64,000 nt of DNA from Herpetosiphon giganteus (GTDB lineage: Bacteria; Chloroflexota; Chloroflexia; Chloroflexales; Herpetosiphonaceae), in NCBI RefSeq assembly GCF_016907925.1, contig NZ_JAFBCZ010000029.1:1-64000 (forward strand), read 5' to 3'. Shown piece by piece: positions 8,270 through 17,814 of the stretch (position 1 is its first letter; each line of letters starts with the position of its first letter). Below the pieces are notes generated by a model. It was not told the DNA's origin. It did not search any database and saw only the letters and a list, made by a program, of their open reading frames with translations. The position numbers were made by a program, and so were the translations under genes.

Positions 8270-9560
8270 CAGGAGCACCCATGATCCCCGCAATATCGCC
8301 TAAGAAGGGAATTGCCCCATAGCGACCCTCGATATAATTTTTCTCCAATGAGCCAGTATTGCCAACTTTATACTCAACCAGCGAATACAGTTTGGTTGCG
8401 CCATGGCGGGTTTTCTCGGTAAACCAAATCTGATCGCGCCGAAACAAATCGTGACTGAGCAAATTGGTATCATGCGTTGTAAAAATCAATTGCGCGTGAT
8501 GCGGATTACTCGCTGCCGTATTAAACAGCTTGATAATCTCCCATGTAATTAAAGGATGAATCCGCGCATCTAGCTCATCAATCACCAAAATATAGCCATG
8601 TTTTAAGGCTTGAACAATCGGGAAGGCAAGCGCTAATAATTTTTTTGTACCATCAGATTCATGGGTTTCAATATCAAAATCTTCTACACCGACGAGGTTT
8701 CCATTCGCATCAAATTGCTCATGCAAGGTTTTGAGTTTTGAATAGGTAGTACGACTATGCCGCACAATAATTGTGCTGCCAGTCGGAGGTTTAGTTTGGG
8801 AGACGGGATAGTCATCGGGATTCAGATCCTCCACGATTCGCTCAACCTGAATATCAGCAATGCCCACATCAAGCGCTTTGACGAAATGAATAATGGCGGC
8901 TTGATCATCAGATTGTTCAAATTGCCCAAGGACATTTGTCCGACCCTGACGGTCATTAATGCTTAAATCGATTTGGAGTTGGGTAAACCACTTTAAAATT
9001 GTTTTGGCAATCTCACCATTAAACTGGGCAATGACTGAAAGAAATAAGGCATTATTGCGGGTAAATTGGCGCAGTTGATGAAATTCCTTAAACGGCTCAG
9101 CAAGCTCAATTTGCTCCCCTTCGCGCTCAAAAACCAGCGTTTCAGCGTCATTTTGGCTATGATAGAGCCATTCGCTGACCACTGCCTGAGGTGTAACCTC
9201 AAAGCCATAGCGATATTGGGTTGGCTCAATGATGAACGAGAGTTCAAAAAACGAGGGCTGATCGATTGTTGCGGTGCTCAACCGAAAACGCTCGACCTTA
9301 ATTGGATCATCAATTTGCATACTGCGGGCAGAATTGATCACAAAATCGCGAATAAAGCGTAGCGCGCTGATAAAATTACTCTTGCCACTTGCATTGGCAC
9401 CATAAATCGCTGCACTGGTAAGCAATGATAGCTTGGCAGCCTCAAAAACTGTCTGTTGATCAAGCGTTTTATTGCGCGAAGTAATGTTCGTGGCAGCCAT
9501 CGAGAAGGTTACCACCTCATTAAATGATCGATAATTGCCAATACTCATTCCAATGAGCAT
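8262..9560 (-). CDS. rloA: AAA15 (ABC/OLD-type) ATPase, RloA/AbiLi-like
   Basis: A 432-residue SMC/OLD-like ATPase of the AAA15 family. Walker A GANASGKS is at residues 54-61, the signature-like ESDGTKK lies near residue 305, and Walker B ILVIDELD is followed by the H-loop region FTTHD. N-terminal IGNYRSF is typical of the family. It is the first gene of a two-gene operon with rloB, which is encoded downstream with overlap. The operon has its own promoter at 9617-9645 on the same strand. Pairs of this type are known phage-defence modules (AbiL). The likely role is nucleotide-dependent sensing and control of the RloB effector. Codon use is more AT-rich than in the neighbouring drm genes, consistent with independent acquisition. 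Confidence 0.88.
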   Translation of the reverse strand: MLIGMSIGNYRSFNEVVTFSMAATNITSRNKTLDQQTVFEAAKLSLLTSAAIYGANASGKSNFISALRFIRDFVINSARSMQIDDPIKVERFRLSTATIDQPSFFELSFIIEPTQYRYGFEVTPQAVVSEWLYHSQNDAETLVFEREGEQIELAEPFKEFHQLRQFTRNNALFLSVIAQFNGEIAKTILKWFTQLQIDLSINDRQGRTNVLGQFEQSDDQAAIIHFVKALDVGIADIQVERIVEDLNPDDYPVSQTKPPTGSTIIVRHSRTTYSKLKTLHEQFDANGNLVGVEDFDIETHESDGTKKLLALAFPIVQALKHGYILVIDELDARIHPLITWEIIKLFNTAASNPHHAQLIFTTHDTNLLSHDLFRRDQIWFTEKTRHGATKLYSLVEYKVGNTGSLEKNYIEGRYGAIPFLGDIAGIMGAPDE

Positions 9561-9616
9561 ATCGTACTACTTTCTGCCTAGAACATTTAATTGTTTGTAT
9601 TTTTTATCCATAGATT

Positions 9617-9645
9617 AGTGTATTTGTTGGCTTTGCGCTTGTCAA
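9617..9645 (-). promoter_or_regulatory. promoter of the rloA-rloB operon
   Basis: Read on the minus strand, TTGACA (9645-9640), a 17-base spacer and TACACT (9622-9617) form a near-consensus sigma-70 promoter about 60 bases upstream of the ATPase start. Its presence supports expression of the pair independent of the forward-strand island. Confidence 0.65.
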
Positions 9646-9664
9646 ATAGGCTGTTAATCAATGC

Positions 9665-9693
9665 TTGAGTTACCATTAAAGCTATGGTATAAC
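9665..9693 (+). promoter_or_regulatory. promoter of the 9736-11580 genes
   Basis: TTGAGT (9665-9670), a 17-base spacer and TATAAC (9688-9693) lie 43 bases upstream of the next start codon. The -10 overlaps the inverted repeat described in the next entry, so the promoter is probably regulated. Confidence 0.6.
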
Positions 9694-9714
9694 AAACGAT
9701 ACCATTCATATCGT
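9684..9714. promoter_or_regulatory. operator-like inverted repeats over the -10
   Basis: ATGGTAT (9684-9690) and ATACCAT (9699-9705) are exact inverted copies separated by 8 bases and straddle the TATAAC -10. A second overlapping pair, ACGATA (9696-9701) and TATCGT (9709-9714), follows. This is the layout of a repressor operator. The binding protein is unknown. Confidence 0.5.
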
Positions 9715-9735
9715 GCAGGATAATAAGGATCGTTC

Positions 9736-10344
9736 ATGCCACACACTCCCAAAGCATGCATTACCAATTTGGCTATTCCCACGTCACTTAGCGAGTTTGA
9801 AGGGATGTTGGAGAAAAATACCAACGCTCAGGGGCAGCCTTGGACGGATCTGGAAACAGTGCTGTATCCTGGAACAGGAATACCATTAATGTGGTCTGGT
9901 TTATCGCAGATGCACGCCAGAGATTTCTTGTTCTTTTATCATGGGGTATCTTCGGTTGCACGGCTGCGAACGTTACTCCGAACCGCCCAGCGCCAAAGGT
10001 CTGATCCAAGTTTAATTGCGATTCTTGAACGCTCCCTCGTCTTAGCGCAGCGCTATGGGGGAACAATCTTTGGCTGTGGATTGGTGGGCGGAACAACCGA
10101 ATTTCATGCTCAGCCACCGCAAGGGGAGTTTCATTTTTATAATCGTCAGTTTGCCCCAATCGAGCGTGTTAATTTGTTCGATAATCCTTTACCCTATGCT
10201 CAATTCAAGCATAGCGTGCCTATTAGTCGCTTTCAAGCGGTAACGCGCTTGACTACTGAGCGACTAGCAGCGTTGAAAGCAGCGTTTCACGCATCCCAAG
10301 AAGTATTACCAGCCTATATCCGTGAGACGACCATCTTGGGATAA
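9736..10344 (+). CDS. hypothetical protein, possibly PUA/EVE-like fold
   Basis: A 202-residue protein starting MPHTPKACIT with an upstream AAGGA. The middle and C-terminal parts alternate predicted strands with a pattern loosely like EVE/ASCH (PUA-superfamily) domains: DFLFFYHG, then IFGCGLVGG, then FHFYNRQF, ending in a helix-rich segment RLTTERLAALKAAF. Such domains often read modified DNA bases in restriction loci, which would fit the context. This is a weak fold-level resemblance only. It is the first gene after an apparent regulated promoter and is followed, 33 bases later, by a nuclease-like gene, suggesting a two-gene operon. Confidence 0.7.
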   Translation: MPHTPKACITNLAIPTSLSEFEGMLEKNTNAQGQPWTDLETVLYPGTGIPLMWSGLSQMHARDFLFFYHGVSSVARLRTLLRTAQRQRSDPSLIAILERSLVLAQRYGGTIFGCGLVGGTTEFHAQPPQGEFHFYNRQFAPIERVNLFDNPLPYAQFKHSVPISRFQAVTRLTTERLAALKAAFHASQEVLPAYIRETTILG

Positions 10345-10377
10345 TTGCCGCCTATTGATGATGAACGAGGTGCTGTT

Positions 10378-11580
10378 ATGGCGAAGAATTCAGCCGACTA
10401 CTTAACTGCCATCTTATCGTTAATCCACGATCCACGCTTCGTTCAATTTGAAGCAGAACAAACGGCCCCCACTATTTTTAATGCAGTAGGGCGAACCCAT
10501 ACCGAAACATGGCACAGTGCGCTTTTGGGCTGGCTTCTTGATCCCATAGCCAGCCACCAGCTGGGGGTCTACCCGCTGCAACGCTTTTTATTGCTGCTGG
10601 CCAACAATCAGGTCACCAATCATGCGGCAGCATTTGATCTGCAATGGTTATTGACATTTGTGAAGCTTGCCGAGGCCAATGTTCGGCCCAATGAGCGTGA
10701 TCCAAACGAAGTTCGGGTCAATGATACAGGGCGGTTTGATGTGTTTATTGATCGTCTCAAATTTGAAACAGATCTTCCGCCACCATGGAAGGAAGTCCAG
10801 ATTTTGGTTGAGATGAAAGTCGGTGCAGCGATTGATATTGGTCAGTGTACGCGCTATATGGCGCATATTTATCGCCTTATGCAGCAGGGTATTTTCACGA
10901 TTCCTGTGTATCTTGCTCCGAGTCATGCATTTGTCAAAGATACAGCATCGTTGCTGGGTGATGATCGTTGGATTAGGATTGATTTTCAAGACCTCTATGA
11001 AGAGGTGATTGAACCGTGTTTGCATGCGCCAACCGTGTCGCCCTTTGGCTTAACCATGCTGAATGAGTATGTCAAAACTCTGCGCTATCGCTTGAAAGGT
11101 GGCTCACCATTGATTATTACCCAACGCGATCAGGATCTGGTTCGTCAATTATTTGCTCAACATGAATCAGCGATTACTATGCTCTACCAAATTTTATCGG
11201 AACAATTCACCAGTGATTCGGCTGATTTGGCAGAGAAAAAATCGCCAATTCAGGCACTTAGTGCTGGCACGCAACCAGTCAAAATTACCATTCAGATTGA
11301 ACAAACCATCTTTCAGGCGAAATCTATGCGTGATTTATACCAACAAGTCTTAGGGTATCTTGATCAGCATGAATTGCTTGCAACATTACCGCTTCCGATT
11401 GCTTCTGGATCGAAGCGCTATTTACTCGCCACTGAACCAATTCATCCCACAGGGAATGCGTTTATCTTACCAGCTCGGTATCGTGATTATTATATGGAAG
11501 CGAATAAAAGCCGCGATGGTGGGCTGAATGATCTTGGGAAGCTCTTGGGTTTTTGTGGATTACATTTTGCGGTGCTCTAA
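10378..11580 (+). CDS. PD-(D/E)XK nuclease-superfamily protein (PDDEXK_4-like)
   Basis: A 400-residue protein. ATG 10378 is chosen because GAGG lies at 10367-10370; the upstream in-frame TTG at 10345 lacks a site. The N-terminus has HSALLGWLLDP (about residue 46), typical of the PDDEXK_4 group. The catalytic-site pattern is complete: D121 in FDVFID and E145-M-K147 in ILVEMKVG. This is the D...ExK arrangement of restriction-like nucleases. The remainder is helical with a C-terminal alpha/beta segment and could bind nucleic acid or a partner. Such proteins often occur as single-gene or accessory nucleases in defence islands. The substrate is unknown. Confidence 0.8.
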   Translation: MAKNSADYLTAILSLIHDPRFVQFEAEQTAPTIFNAVGRTHTETWHSALLGWLLDPIASHQLGVYPLQRFLLLLANNQVTNHAAAFDLQWLLTFVKLAEANVRPNERDPNEVRVNDTGRFDVFIDRLKFETDLPPPWKEVQILVEMKVGAAIDIGQCTRYMAHIYRLMQQGIFTIPVYLAPSHAFVKDTASLLGDDRWIRIDFQDLYEEVIEPCLHAPTVSPFGLTMLNEYVKTLRYRLKGGSPLIITQRDQDLVRQLFAQHESAITMLYQILSEQFTSDSADLAEKKSPIQALSAGTQPVKITIQIEQTIFQAKSMRDLYQQVLGYLDQHELLATLPLPIASGSKRYLLATEPIHPTGNAFILPARYRDYYMEANKSRDGGLNDLGKLLGFCGLHFAVL

Positions 11581-11630
11581 ATTAGCCTCTTAGCTGACCC
11601 ATGCTACTACTCCAAGAATGGAGGATGATC

Positions 11631-12478
11631 GTGAGTAAGCGTCGTACAGTTCCTGCGCCAAAAATGGTTTATTGCCCTCTTTGCAAGGAAGCAATTCAAC
11701 ATAATCGTTTTCACTTGCATATTGAGCGGTATTGCGGATTTATTGTCAATGCGTCTCAGCATACAAATGCTGTTGCTTGCCCCTATTGCCAACAAGCTTT
11801 TCCGGCGCAACGGCTTCGTGCCCACTTTTAGCGGGCTGTGGCAAAACCACTGCCGAATTGCGTCCTGTAGATTCAATCCAATGTCCCGATTGTGGGGTCA
11901 GTATTCTTCAAAAGCGCTTAGCGAAACATCAGCGCAAATGTCCAGCCCGCCGACCAGATAAACCTGCTCTTCAGCCTGAACAAGCTGAGGCGCGTTCGCT
12001 GATTTGCCCTGACTGTCAAACAACCATTCTTCGGAAGCATTTTGATCGACATCGGCACGAGCGTTGCCCGCGACGAGCAATGCAAGCAACAGCAACGCTG
12101 ACTGAGGAAACAAGAACCCTCGAGAAGTGTCCAGATTGTGGTCTGATCATGAGTTCGCATTTAGTAGCGAATCACCGACAGCAGCATGCGCGTAGTCGTA
12201 AGGGGCAATCGGTTGAACTTGTAACCTTGCCGCCGACACCTGCGATTGCTGGTGATACCCGCCCACGCACCAAAGAAGGGTACGTCATTGAAACCTGTTC
12301 GACATGCAGGAGGCGGGTTTGTGTGGTTGAAGGCCCAAATACGTGGTACGAATTTAATATTGTTGCTAATATGAGAGCCGATCGGCATGTGTGTGATGGT
12401 GAATATTATGGCTATCGTGAATTTATTTTCGGGACGCGCCATGCCAATTACGATCGCAAAAACCGTAAAAAACGTTAA
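11631..12478 (+). pseudogene. zinc-knuckle repeat protein with a frameshift
   Basis: GTG 11631 lies 6 bases after GGAGG. The first frame encodes two Cys2-His-Cys-like units (starting CPLCKEAIQ and CPYCQQAFP) and stops at TAG 11829-11831, just after RLRAHF. The next frame continues with three further units (CPDCGVSIL, CPDCQTTIL, CPDCGLIMS) and a C-terminal domain containing CSTCRRRVC, ending at 12478. Removing TA from CACTTTTAGCG would restore the exact H-x3-C spacing of the neighbouring units; a -1 slip would also join the frames. The protein would be about 282 residues. It ends 30 bases before drmA. Whether this is a real mutation, programmed frameshifting or a sequencing error cannot be decided here. 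No canonical slippery heptamer is present. Confidence 0.7.
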
Positions 12479-12511
12479 GCTCGGCTGTTAGTTGATAGTT
12501 GAGGAGCAATG

Positions 12512-15500
12512 ATGGCTGAATCTGTGCTGCCCCCACCCCATCCATTTACCATTCGTGATGAGCTTGAAAGCCTTATTCTGCGCGATTTGCTTGGCCCTGC
12601 GGGCGGCGAGCAGGAAGAAGTGCATGAAATTAGCGTGCGTGATCGCTATTTGGTTGGCATGTTAGCCCCGCGTAAACAGCAAATTCTGCCAGAATTACAC
12701 GACGATCTTGAGCGTAGCGCCCTAACCAGCGACGAGCCACCGCTTGATGTTGGCACAACCCAAGCGCCATCGATGTTTCCTTCGTCGATGGGCTTAACTT
12801 GCTCGGTCAGCCCGCACGCTGAAACCCTCTTGGTAAGCATGACGTGGGGGAAATATCAACGGATTAGCCAAGAAACTGCCGATGGCAACAGCACGCGAAT
12901 CTGGCAACGCGAACCACGCGGCGGTAGTTGCCAGCTTGCGCTTCAGCCAGGCACTCATACTTGGCAACCAGACCCAGACGAACCGCATGTCCAAGGTCGG
13001 GCGGTTGTGCGCCAACGGGCTGAAGGCTGGAGCGTTAGTCTTTTTTTACATAATATGCAAGATGAGCCACAGCGCATGCGTGATAGCGCTTGGATTTTTC
13101 AACCACAGATTCGGGTAACTGATCCTGCTGGTGCGCCAATTTTCCGCCAACGGATGCGAGCTACGCTGCCAAGCGATCGCGAGGCGCAAACGGTGGCCAT
13201 GCGCTATCGCAGCGTGGTTGAGTTTGCGGTTGGGCATGGCGTGAGCGTGCAAGCTACCCGTGATTCGGCGCAGCCGCTGTGGGCAACCATGCTTGAAACG
13301 ACAGTTATTCCCTCTGCTGATGTCCCAGTCACCACCGAGCCAAGTCATGCAGAAGCGCCCGAACTTGCCCACTTGGTCGTTGATATGGATACGTTGAGCC
13401 GCACATCGATGGGCCAGTTTGCAGCAGCTTTGCAACCACTGTGTCAGGCCTATGCGCGTTGGATTACAACCCAAACTGGGCGCTTAACCACTGACCCAAG
13501 CCTTGCACCATGGGATGATGTTGCGGCTGATACGGTTCGCCAGTGGCAGCAAGCCTTAACCCGCATGCAAGCGGGCATCGAGCTGCTTGATCGTGATCCG
13601 CAGGCTGCTGAGGCGTTTCAATTTGCCAATCAGGCCATGGCGCGGCAACGCATGCAAAGCTTGTATGCAGAGGCGCGGCGGCGGGGCCAAACGGTCACCA
13701 GAGAAACCTTTGATCAGCCGCACTATCGCTCGTGGCGCGCCTTTCAACTTGGCTTTTTCTTGCTCAACTTGCCGGGATTAACCGTCCTGACCCATCCTGA
13801 TCGGGCTGCAAGCTCTGAAGCCTTGGCGGATTTATTGTGGTATCCGACTGGTGGCGGTAAGACCGAGGCCTACCTTGGCTTGACCGCCTATACCTTGGCA
13901 ATTCGGCGCTTGCAAGGCGTGGTTGCTGGCCGTTCGGGTATGGATGGCGTAGCGGTGATTATGCGCTACACGTTGCGCTTGCTGACCTTGCAACAGTTCC
14001 AACGCGCCAGTGCCTTGATTTGTGCCTGCGAGACCTTGCGGCGCGAAGCGGCGGCCCAAGGCGATCAGCGTTGGGGCACGACTCCGTTTCGGATTGGGCT
14101 TTGGGTTGGGCAGCGCACAACGCCGAATACAACTACCCAGAGCAAAGAAGTGTTGAAAACCCAACATCGGGGTGGTTATGGCAGCTTTGGCGCAACCGGA
14201 TCGCCAGCCCAACTGACCAATTGCCCGTGGTGTGGCAGCGCCATTGAGCCAGGCCGTGATATTAGTGTTAACGAAGCTCGTGGTCGAACGCTGATTTATT
14301 GTGGCGATCCACGGGGCGAATGTCCATTTAGTCGGCGTAATGCCAACTATGAAGGCTTGCCAGTGGTTGTGGTCGATGAAGAAATTTATCGGCGTTTGCC
14401 AGCGCTGATTATTGCCACGGTTGATAAATTTGCCCAATTGCCATGGAATGGCCGCACCCAGATGTTGTTTGGCCATGTTGATCGCTATTGTGAACGTCAT
14501 GGTTTTGGCTCGCCTGAACTTGGCGACGAAAGCGCTCATCGGGCATTGCCCAACGAAGGCTTGCCCGCAGTCAGTGTGCGCTCTCATGGCCCTTTACGGC
14601 CCCCCGATCTGATTATTCAAGATGAATTACATCTCTTGAGTGGCCCGCTGGGAACGCTTGTTGGCTTATATGAGACCGCGATAGATCGGCTGTGTACATG
14701 GACGGTGCAGCAGCAAGCGGTGCGCCCCAAGGTTATTGCCTCGACCGCCACTGTTCGGCGCGCCGATCATCAGGTGCATGCAGTATTTGTGCGCAAATTA
14801 GCAATTTTTCCGCCGCCAGGCTTTGATGCCAACGATAGCTTTTTTGCCATGGAACGGTCAATTAGCGCCAGCACGCCTGGCCGTCGCTACCTTGGCATTT
14901 GTGCGATTGGCAAGCGTCAAAAAGCTGTTTTAATTCGGGTGTATGTGGCGCTCTTAGCCGCAGCCCAAACCTTATATGAGCGCTATGGCGAAGCTGTCGA
15001 TCCGTGGATGACCCTTGTTGGCTATTTTAATGCAATGCGCGATTTGGGTGGGGCGCGGCGCTTGGTTGATGATGATATTCGCACGCGGCTCGGCAAAATG
15101 AGCCAGCGCGGCTTGGCCAATCGGCGGTCGCCCAGGGTCGAAGAATTAACCTCACGCAAAAGCGCCGAAGATATTCCAGTCTTGCTTGATGCCTTGGAAA
15201 TTCCGTTTCGGACTCAGCCAACGACCAAGCAACCACTTGATGTTGTGTTAGCGACCAATATGTTGTCGGTTGGGGTCGATGTTAAGCGGCTTGGGGCGAT
15301 GGTGGTTAATGGGCAACCAAAAACAACCGCCGAATATATCCAAGCGACCAGTCGGGTTGGGCGCAATACCCCTGGCTTGGTGATAAGCATCTTAAACTGG
15401 TCGCGACCCCGCGATTTATCGCACTATGAACAATTTGAGCATTATCACGCCACCTTCTATCAACATGTCGAGGCAATTTCGGTTACACCGTTTGCAGCGC

Positions 15501-15958
15501 GAGCCTTAGATCGCGGCTTAGCAGCGGTTTTGGTCAGCCTGATTCGGCTGTATGGCCATACCTACACCGAAAATTTGCAGGCTGGCCATATCGATCGGGA
15601 GAATCCCGTAGTCGAGGCAATGATTAAGGTACTAACCGAGCGAGCTGAGTTGGTAACGGGGCAAACTGGAGTCGCAAACCATGTGCATGCCGAGATCAAT
15701 ACACGGCTTGATGATTGGTTGAACAAAATTCACTATCGCCATGCAGGGGTGCGGCTTGGGTATCAGGGCAAGAATGATGGCCAAACCGAAGGCTTACTGC
15801 ACATGCCGAATGCCGACAAATGGGGCTTGTTCACCTGTCTCAATTCGCTGCGCGATGTCGAGCCAACCACCAATTTATTGTTGCATGATCATGGGTTTGA
15901 GCAAGATAGTTTGCGTCCGTGGGCGGGGGCGCTTGGACAGGCGGAGGATGGCGCATGA
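12512..15958 (+). CDS. drmA: DISARM helicase-like protein DrmA
   Basis: SF2-type helicase-like protein of about 1148 residues and the largest core DISARM subunit. Walker A YPTGGGKTE is at about residues 444-452, the DELH box of IIQDELHLL at 704-707, the motif III-like ASTAT near 748, and the motif VI QATSRVGRN near 943. A zinc-ribbon-like insert (CPWCG and further cysteines) occupies about 571-606. DrmA forms a complex with DrmB and threads or senses incoming unmethylated DNA. Two ATGs overlap the start, at 12509 and 12512; AGGAG at 12502-12506 gives better spacing to 12512. The stop overlaps the drmB start by four bases (ATGA), showing translational coupling. Confidence 0.92.
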   Translation: MAESVLPPPHPFTIRDELESLILRDLLGPAGGEQEEVHEISVRDRYLVGMLAPRKQQILPELHDDLERSALTSDEPPLDVGTTQAPSMFPSSMGLTCSVSPHAETLLVSMTWGKYQRISQETADGNSTRIWQREPRGGSCQLALQPGTHTWQPDPDEPHVQGRAVVRQRAEGWSVSLFLHNMQDEPQRMRDSAWIFQPQIRVTDPAGAPIFRQRMRATLPSDREAQTVAMRYRSVVEFAVGHGVSVQATRDSAQPLWATMLETTVIPSADVPVTTEPSHAEAPELAHLVVDMDTLSRTSMGQFAAALQPLCQAYARWITTQTGRLTTDPSLAPWDDVAADTVRQWQQALTRMQAGIELLDRDPQAAEAFQFANQAMARQRMQSLYAEARRRGQTVTRETFDQPHYRSWRAFQLGFFLLNLPGLTVLTHPDRAASSEALADLLWYPTGGGKTEAYLGLTAYTLAIRRLQGVVAGRSGMDGVAVIMRYTLRLLTLQQFQRASALICACETLRREAAAQGDQRWGTTPFRIGLWVGQRTTPNTTTQSKEVLKTQHRGGYGSFGATGSPAQLTNCPWCGSAIEPGRDISVNEARGRTLIYCGDPRGECPFSRRNANYEGLPVVVVDEEIYRRLPALIIATVDKFAQLPWNGRTQMLFGHVDRYCERHGFGSPELGDESAHRALPNEGLPAVSVRSHGPLRPPDLIIQDELHLLSGPLGTLVGLYETAIDRLCTWTVQQQAVRPKVIASTATVRRADHQVHAVFVRKLAIFPPPGFDANDSFFAMERSISASTPGRRYLGICAIGKRQKAVLIRVYVALLAAAQTLYERYGEAVDPWMTLVGYFNAMRDLGGARRLVDDDIRTRLGKMSQRGLANRRSPRVEELTSRKSAEDIPVLLDALEIPFRTQPTTKQPLDVVLATNMLSVGVDVKRLGAMVVNGQPKTTAEYIQATSRVGRNTPGLVISILNWSRPRDLSHYEQFEHYHATFYQHVEAISVTPFAARALDRGLAAVLVSLIRLYGHTYTENLQAGHIDRENPVVEAMIKVLTERAELVTGQTGVANHVHAEINTRLDDWLNKIHYRHAGVRLGYQGKNDGQTEGLLHMPNADKWGLFTCLNSLRDVEPTTNLLLHDHGFEQDSLRPWAGALGQAEDGA

Positions 15959-17811
15959 ACAATCCAAACCTTAGTGTTGGCGATATTCGGCCAAGCCAAG
16001 TTGTTCAGAGTTTTGGCATTGGCTCGTTAATTGATTTGCCGCATCTTTCGGTGATGGTCTTAGGTTTAGATGATTGGGTGGTGGATAGCAGAAGTGAGGT
16101 GAGCGAAGCACGCTTGCTAGCGGCAGTTCAAGCTGAACTTGGCAGTCAAGTGCAGCGGCTGATGCATCCGCCAGTTGAGACGACAGCGAGTTCGGGCATG
16201 GTCTATTCGGGCACGCCGTTGGTTGGGGTTCCCGTCGCAACCTTTCCGCGCTGGATGGTTTGCCCACTCTGTCGTCAGTTGCTCGCGATTGAAAGTTCGT
16301 TGGTGCAGCTGAAGACCGATCCGGTGCGGCCTGATCGGGCGCGCTATGTTCACGCAAATTGTAGCAAGGCCAAAGCCCCGCCAACGATGGTTCCGGCGCG
16401 GTTTTTAGCGGGCTGTGAGCATGGCCACCTTGATGATTTTCCGTGGAGCTACTTTGTGCATGGCCAGCAGGTTGGCTGTGCTGGGGTCTTGCGCATCCTC
16501 GAAGCTGGCGTTACTGGTGAAGCGGCAGAAATCTATATCGAATGCGATGGCTGCCACCATGGCACTGCGGGCAAATCGCGCCGCCCGCTCTCCGATGCCT
16601 TTGGCGAAAAAGCGCTGACCAGCTTGCCTGCCTGTCGTGGTCGCCATCCGCATGTTCGGATGTTTAGTGATGAGCCATGTTTGAAGCCGCTCAAAACGCT
16701 GGCGCTTGGGGCTTCGAATACCTGGTTTGGGGTGATGGCATCGGCTTTATCGTTGCCTCAAGCAGTCGATCCGGTTGCCAAAATTGTCGAGGAGCATTGG
16801 CTCCAATTCAATCGGGCAACCTCGATCAACGATCTGGAGATGATGCGGCGCTTTAATGTGATTCCGCCGTATCCAACAATTACAGATGCTGCTTTTTGGG
16901 CTGCGATCGAGGCCCGTCGTCAAGGGCAGAGCATTGAGAACCCAAAAAGCTTAAAAACGCCAGAATGGCAGACCCTACGCCAGCCGTTGCAAGCGCCGAG
17001 TTCAGGCCATTTTCGGGCTGTGCCAACTGGCGTACCCGAAGGCATGGCGGGCATGATCCAGCAAGTTGTATTGGTAGAACGCCTGCGCGAAGTGCGGGCA
17101 CTGTTGGGGTTTACCCGCATTCGCGCTTTTGGCGATCTTGAAGAGACGACCAGCGACGATCAAGCCATGGTTGGGCTAAGTCGAGGCAAACCAACGTGGG
17201 TTCCGGCAACCGATGTCTATGGTGAGGGTATTTTCTTGGAGTTTGACGAGGCTGCGATCCAACGCTGGTGTCAGCGGGCTGCTGTTCAGCTGCGGCAACG
17301 TCAATTTCAAGCAGCCCATCGGACATGGCGCAGCCAACGGCGGCTTGATCCGAATCAGGGCTATCCTGATATTCGCTATACCTTGCTGCATAGCTTAGCG
17401 CATGCCCTAATTCGCCAATTGGCGGTTGCCTGTGGCTATGCCATGGCGAGTTTGCGCGAGCGGATTTATGCTTTAGAACCGACAGCTGATGATGGCCCAA
17501 TGGCTGGGATTTTGATCTATACCGCCGCCGCTGATAGTGAAGGGACTTTAGGCGGCTTAGTCCAGCTTGGTCAGCCGGATACCCTTGGCTACCATCTGCG
17601 GGCTGCCTTAGAAACCTTGCAAATCTGCGCCTCCGATCCGCTCTGTGCTGATCATGAGCCACAAACCGAGCCTGGTTTATTACATGGCGCTGCTTGTCAT
17701 GCCTGTTTGTTTTTGCCTGAAACATCGTGTGAACGCGGCAATAAGTATCTGGATCGCTCGCTCGTTATTGCAACGGTCGAACGAACTGATTTGGCATTTT
17801 TTGAGGAGTAA
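15955..17811 (+). CDS. drmB: DISARM DUF1998 protein DrmB
   Basis: A 618-residue DUF1998-containing protein, partner of DrmA in the DISARM DNA-binding complex. The start ATG overlaps the drmA stop (ATGA), with GGAGG at 15942-15946. The N-terminal part holds a CPLC zinc pair (C103, C106) and GCEHGHLDDFPW, typical of the family. The C-terminal third has LHSLAHALI, LIYTAAADSEGTLGGL and a cysteine cluster (CASDPLC, then CHAC and a further Cys) that likely binds zinc. Its length agrees with known DrmB. It is followed after 3 bases by drmC. All residues expected of the family that I can recognise are present, so the gene appears intact. Confidence 0.92.
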   Translation: MNNPNLSVGDIRPSQVVQSFGIGSLIDLPHLSVMVLGLDDWVVDSRSEVSEARLLAAVQAELGSQVQRLMHPPVETTASSGMVYSGTPLVGVPVATFPRWMVCPLCRQLLAIESSLVQLKTDPVRPDRARYVHANCSKAKAPPTMVPARFLAGCEHGHLDDFPWSYFVHGQQVGCAGVLRILEAGVTGEAAEIYIECDGCHHGTAGKSRRPLSDAFGEKALTSLPACRGRHPHVRMFSDEPCLKPLKTLALGASNTWFGVMASALSLPQAVDPVAKIVEEHWLQFNRATSINDLEMMRRFNVIPPYPTITDAAFWAAIEARRQGQSIENPKSLKTPEWQTLRQPLQAPSSGHFRAVPTGVPEGMAGMIQQVVLVERLREVRALLGFTRIRAFGDLEETTSDDQAMVGLSRGKPTWVPATDVYGEGIFLEFDEAAIQRWCQRAAVQLRQRQFQAAHRTWRSQRRLDPNQGYPDIRYTLLHSLAHALIRQLAVACGYAMASLRERIYALEPTADDGPMAGILIYTAAADSEGTLGGLVQLGQPDTLGYHLRAALETLQICASDPLCADHEPQTEPGLLHGAACHACLFLPETSCERGNKYLDRSLVIATVERTDLAFFEE

Positions 17812-17814
17812 TCC

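Noticed and set aside
11823-11831. Programmed -1 frameshift signal
   Set aside because: The site CACTTTTAG does not fit the X-XXY-YYZ slippery pattern in the zero frame and no clear downstream structure was identified, so mutation or sequencing error is at least as likely.
11732-12478. The second-frame zinc-finger ORF as an independent gene starting at 11732
   Set aside because: The first 30 residues in that frame are out of register with the zinc units of the other frame and lack a ribosome binding site; a frameshift explains both parts better.
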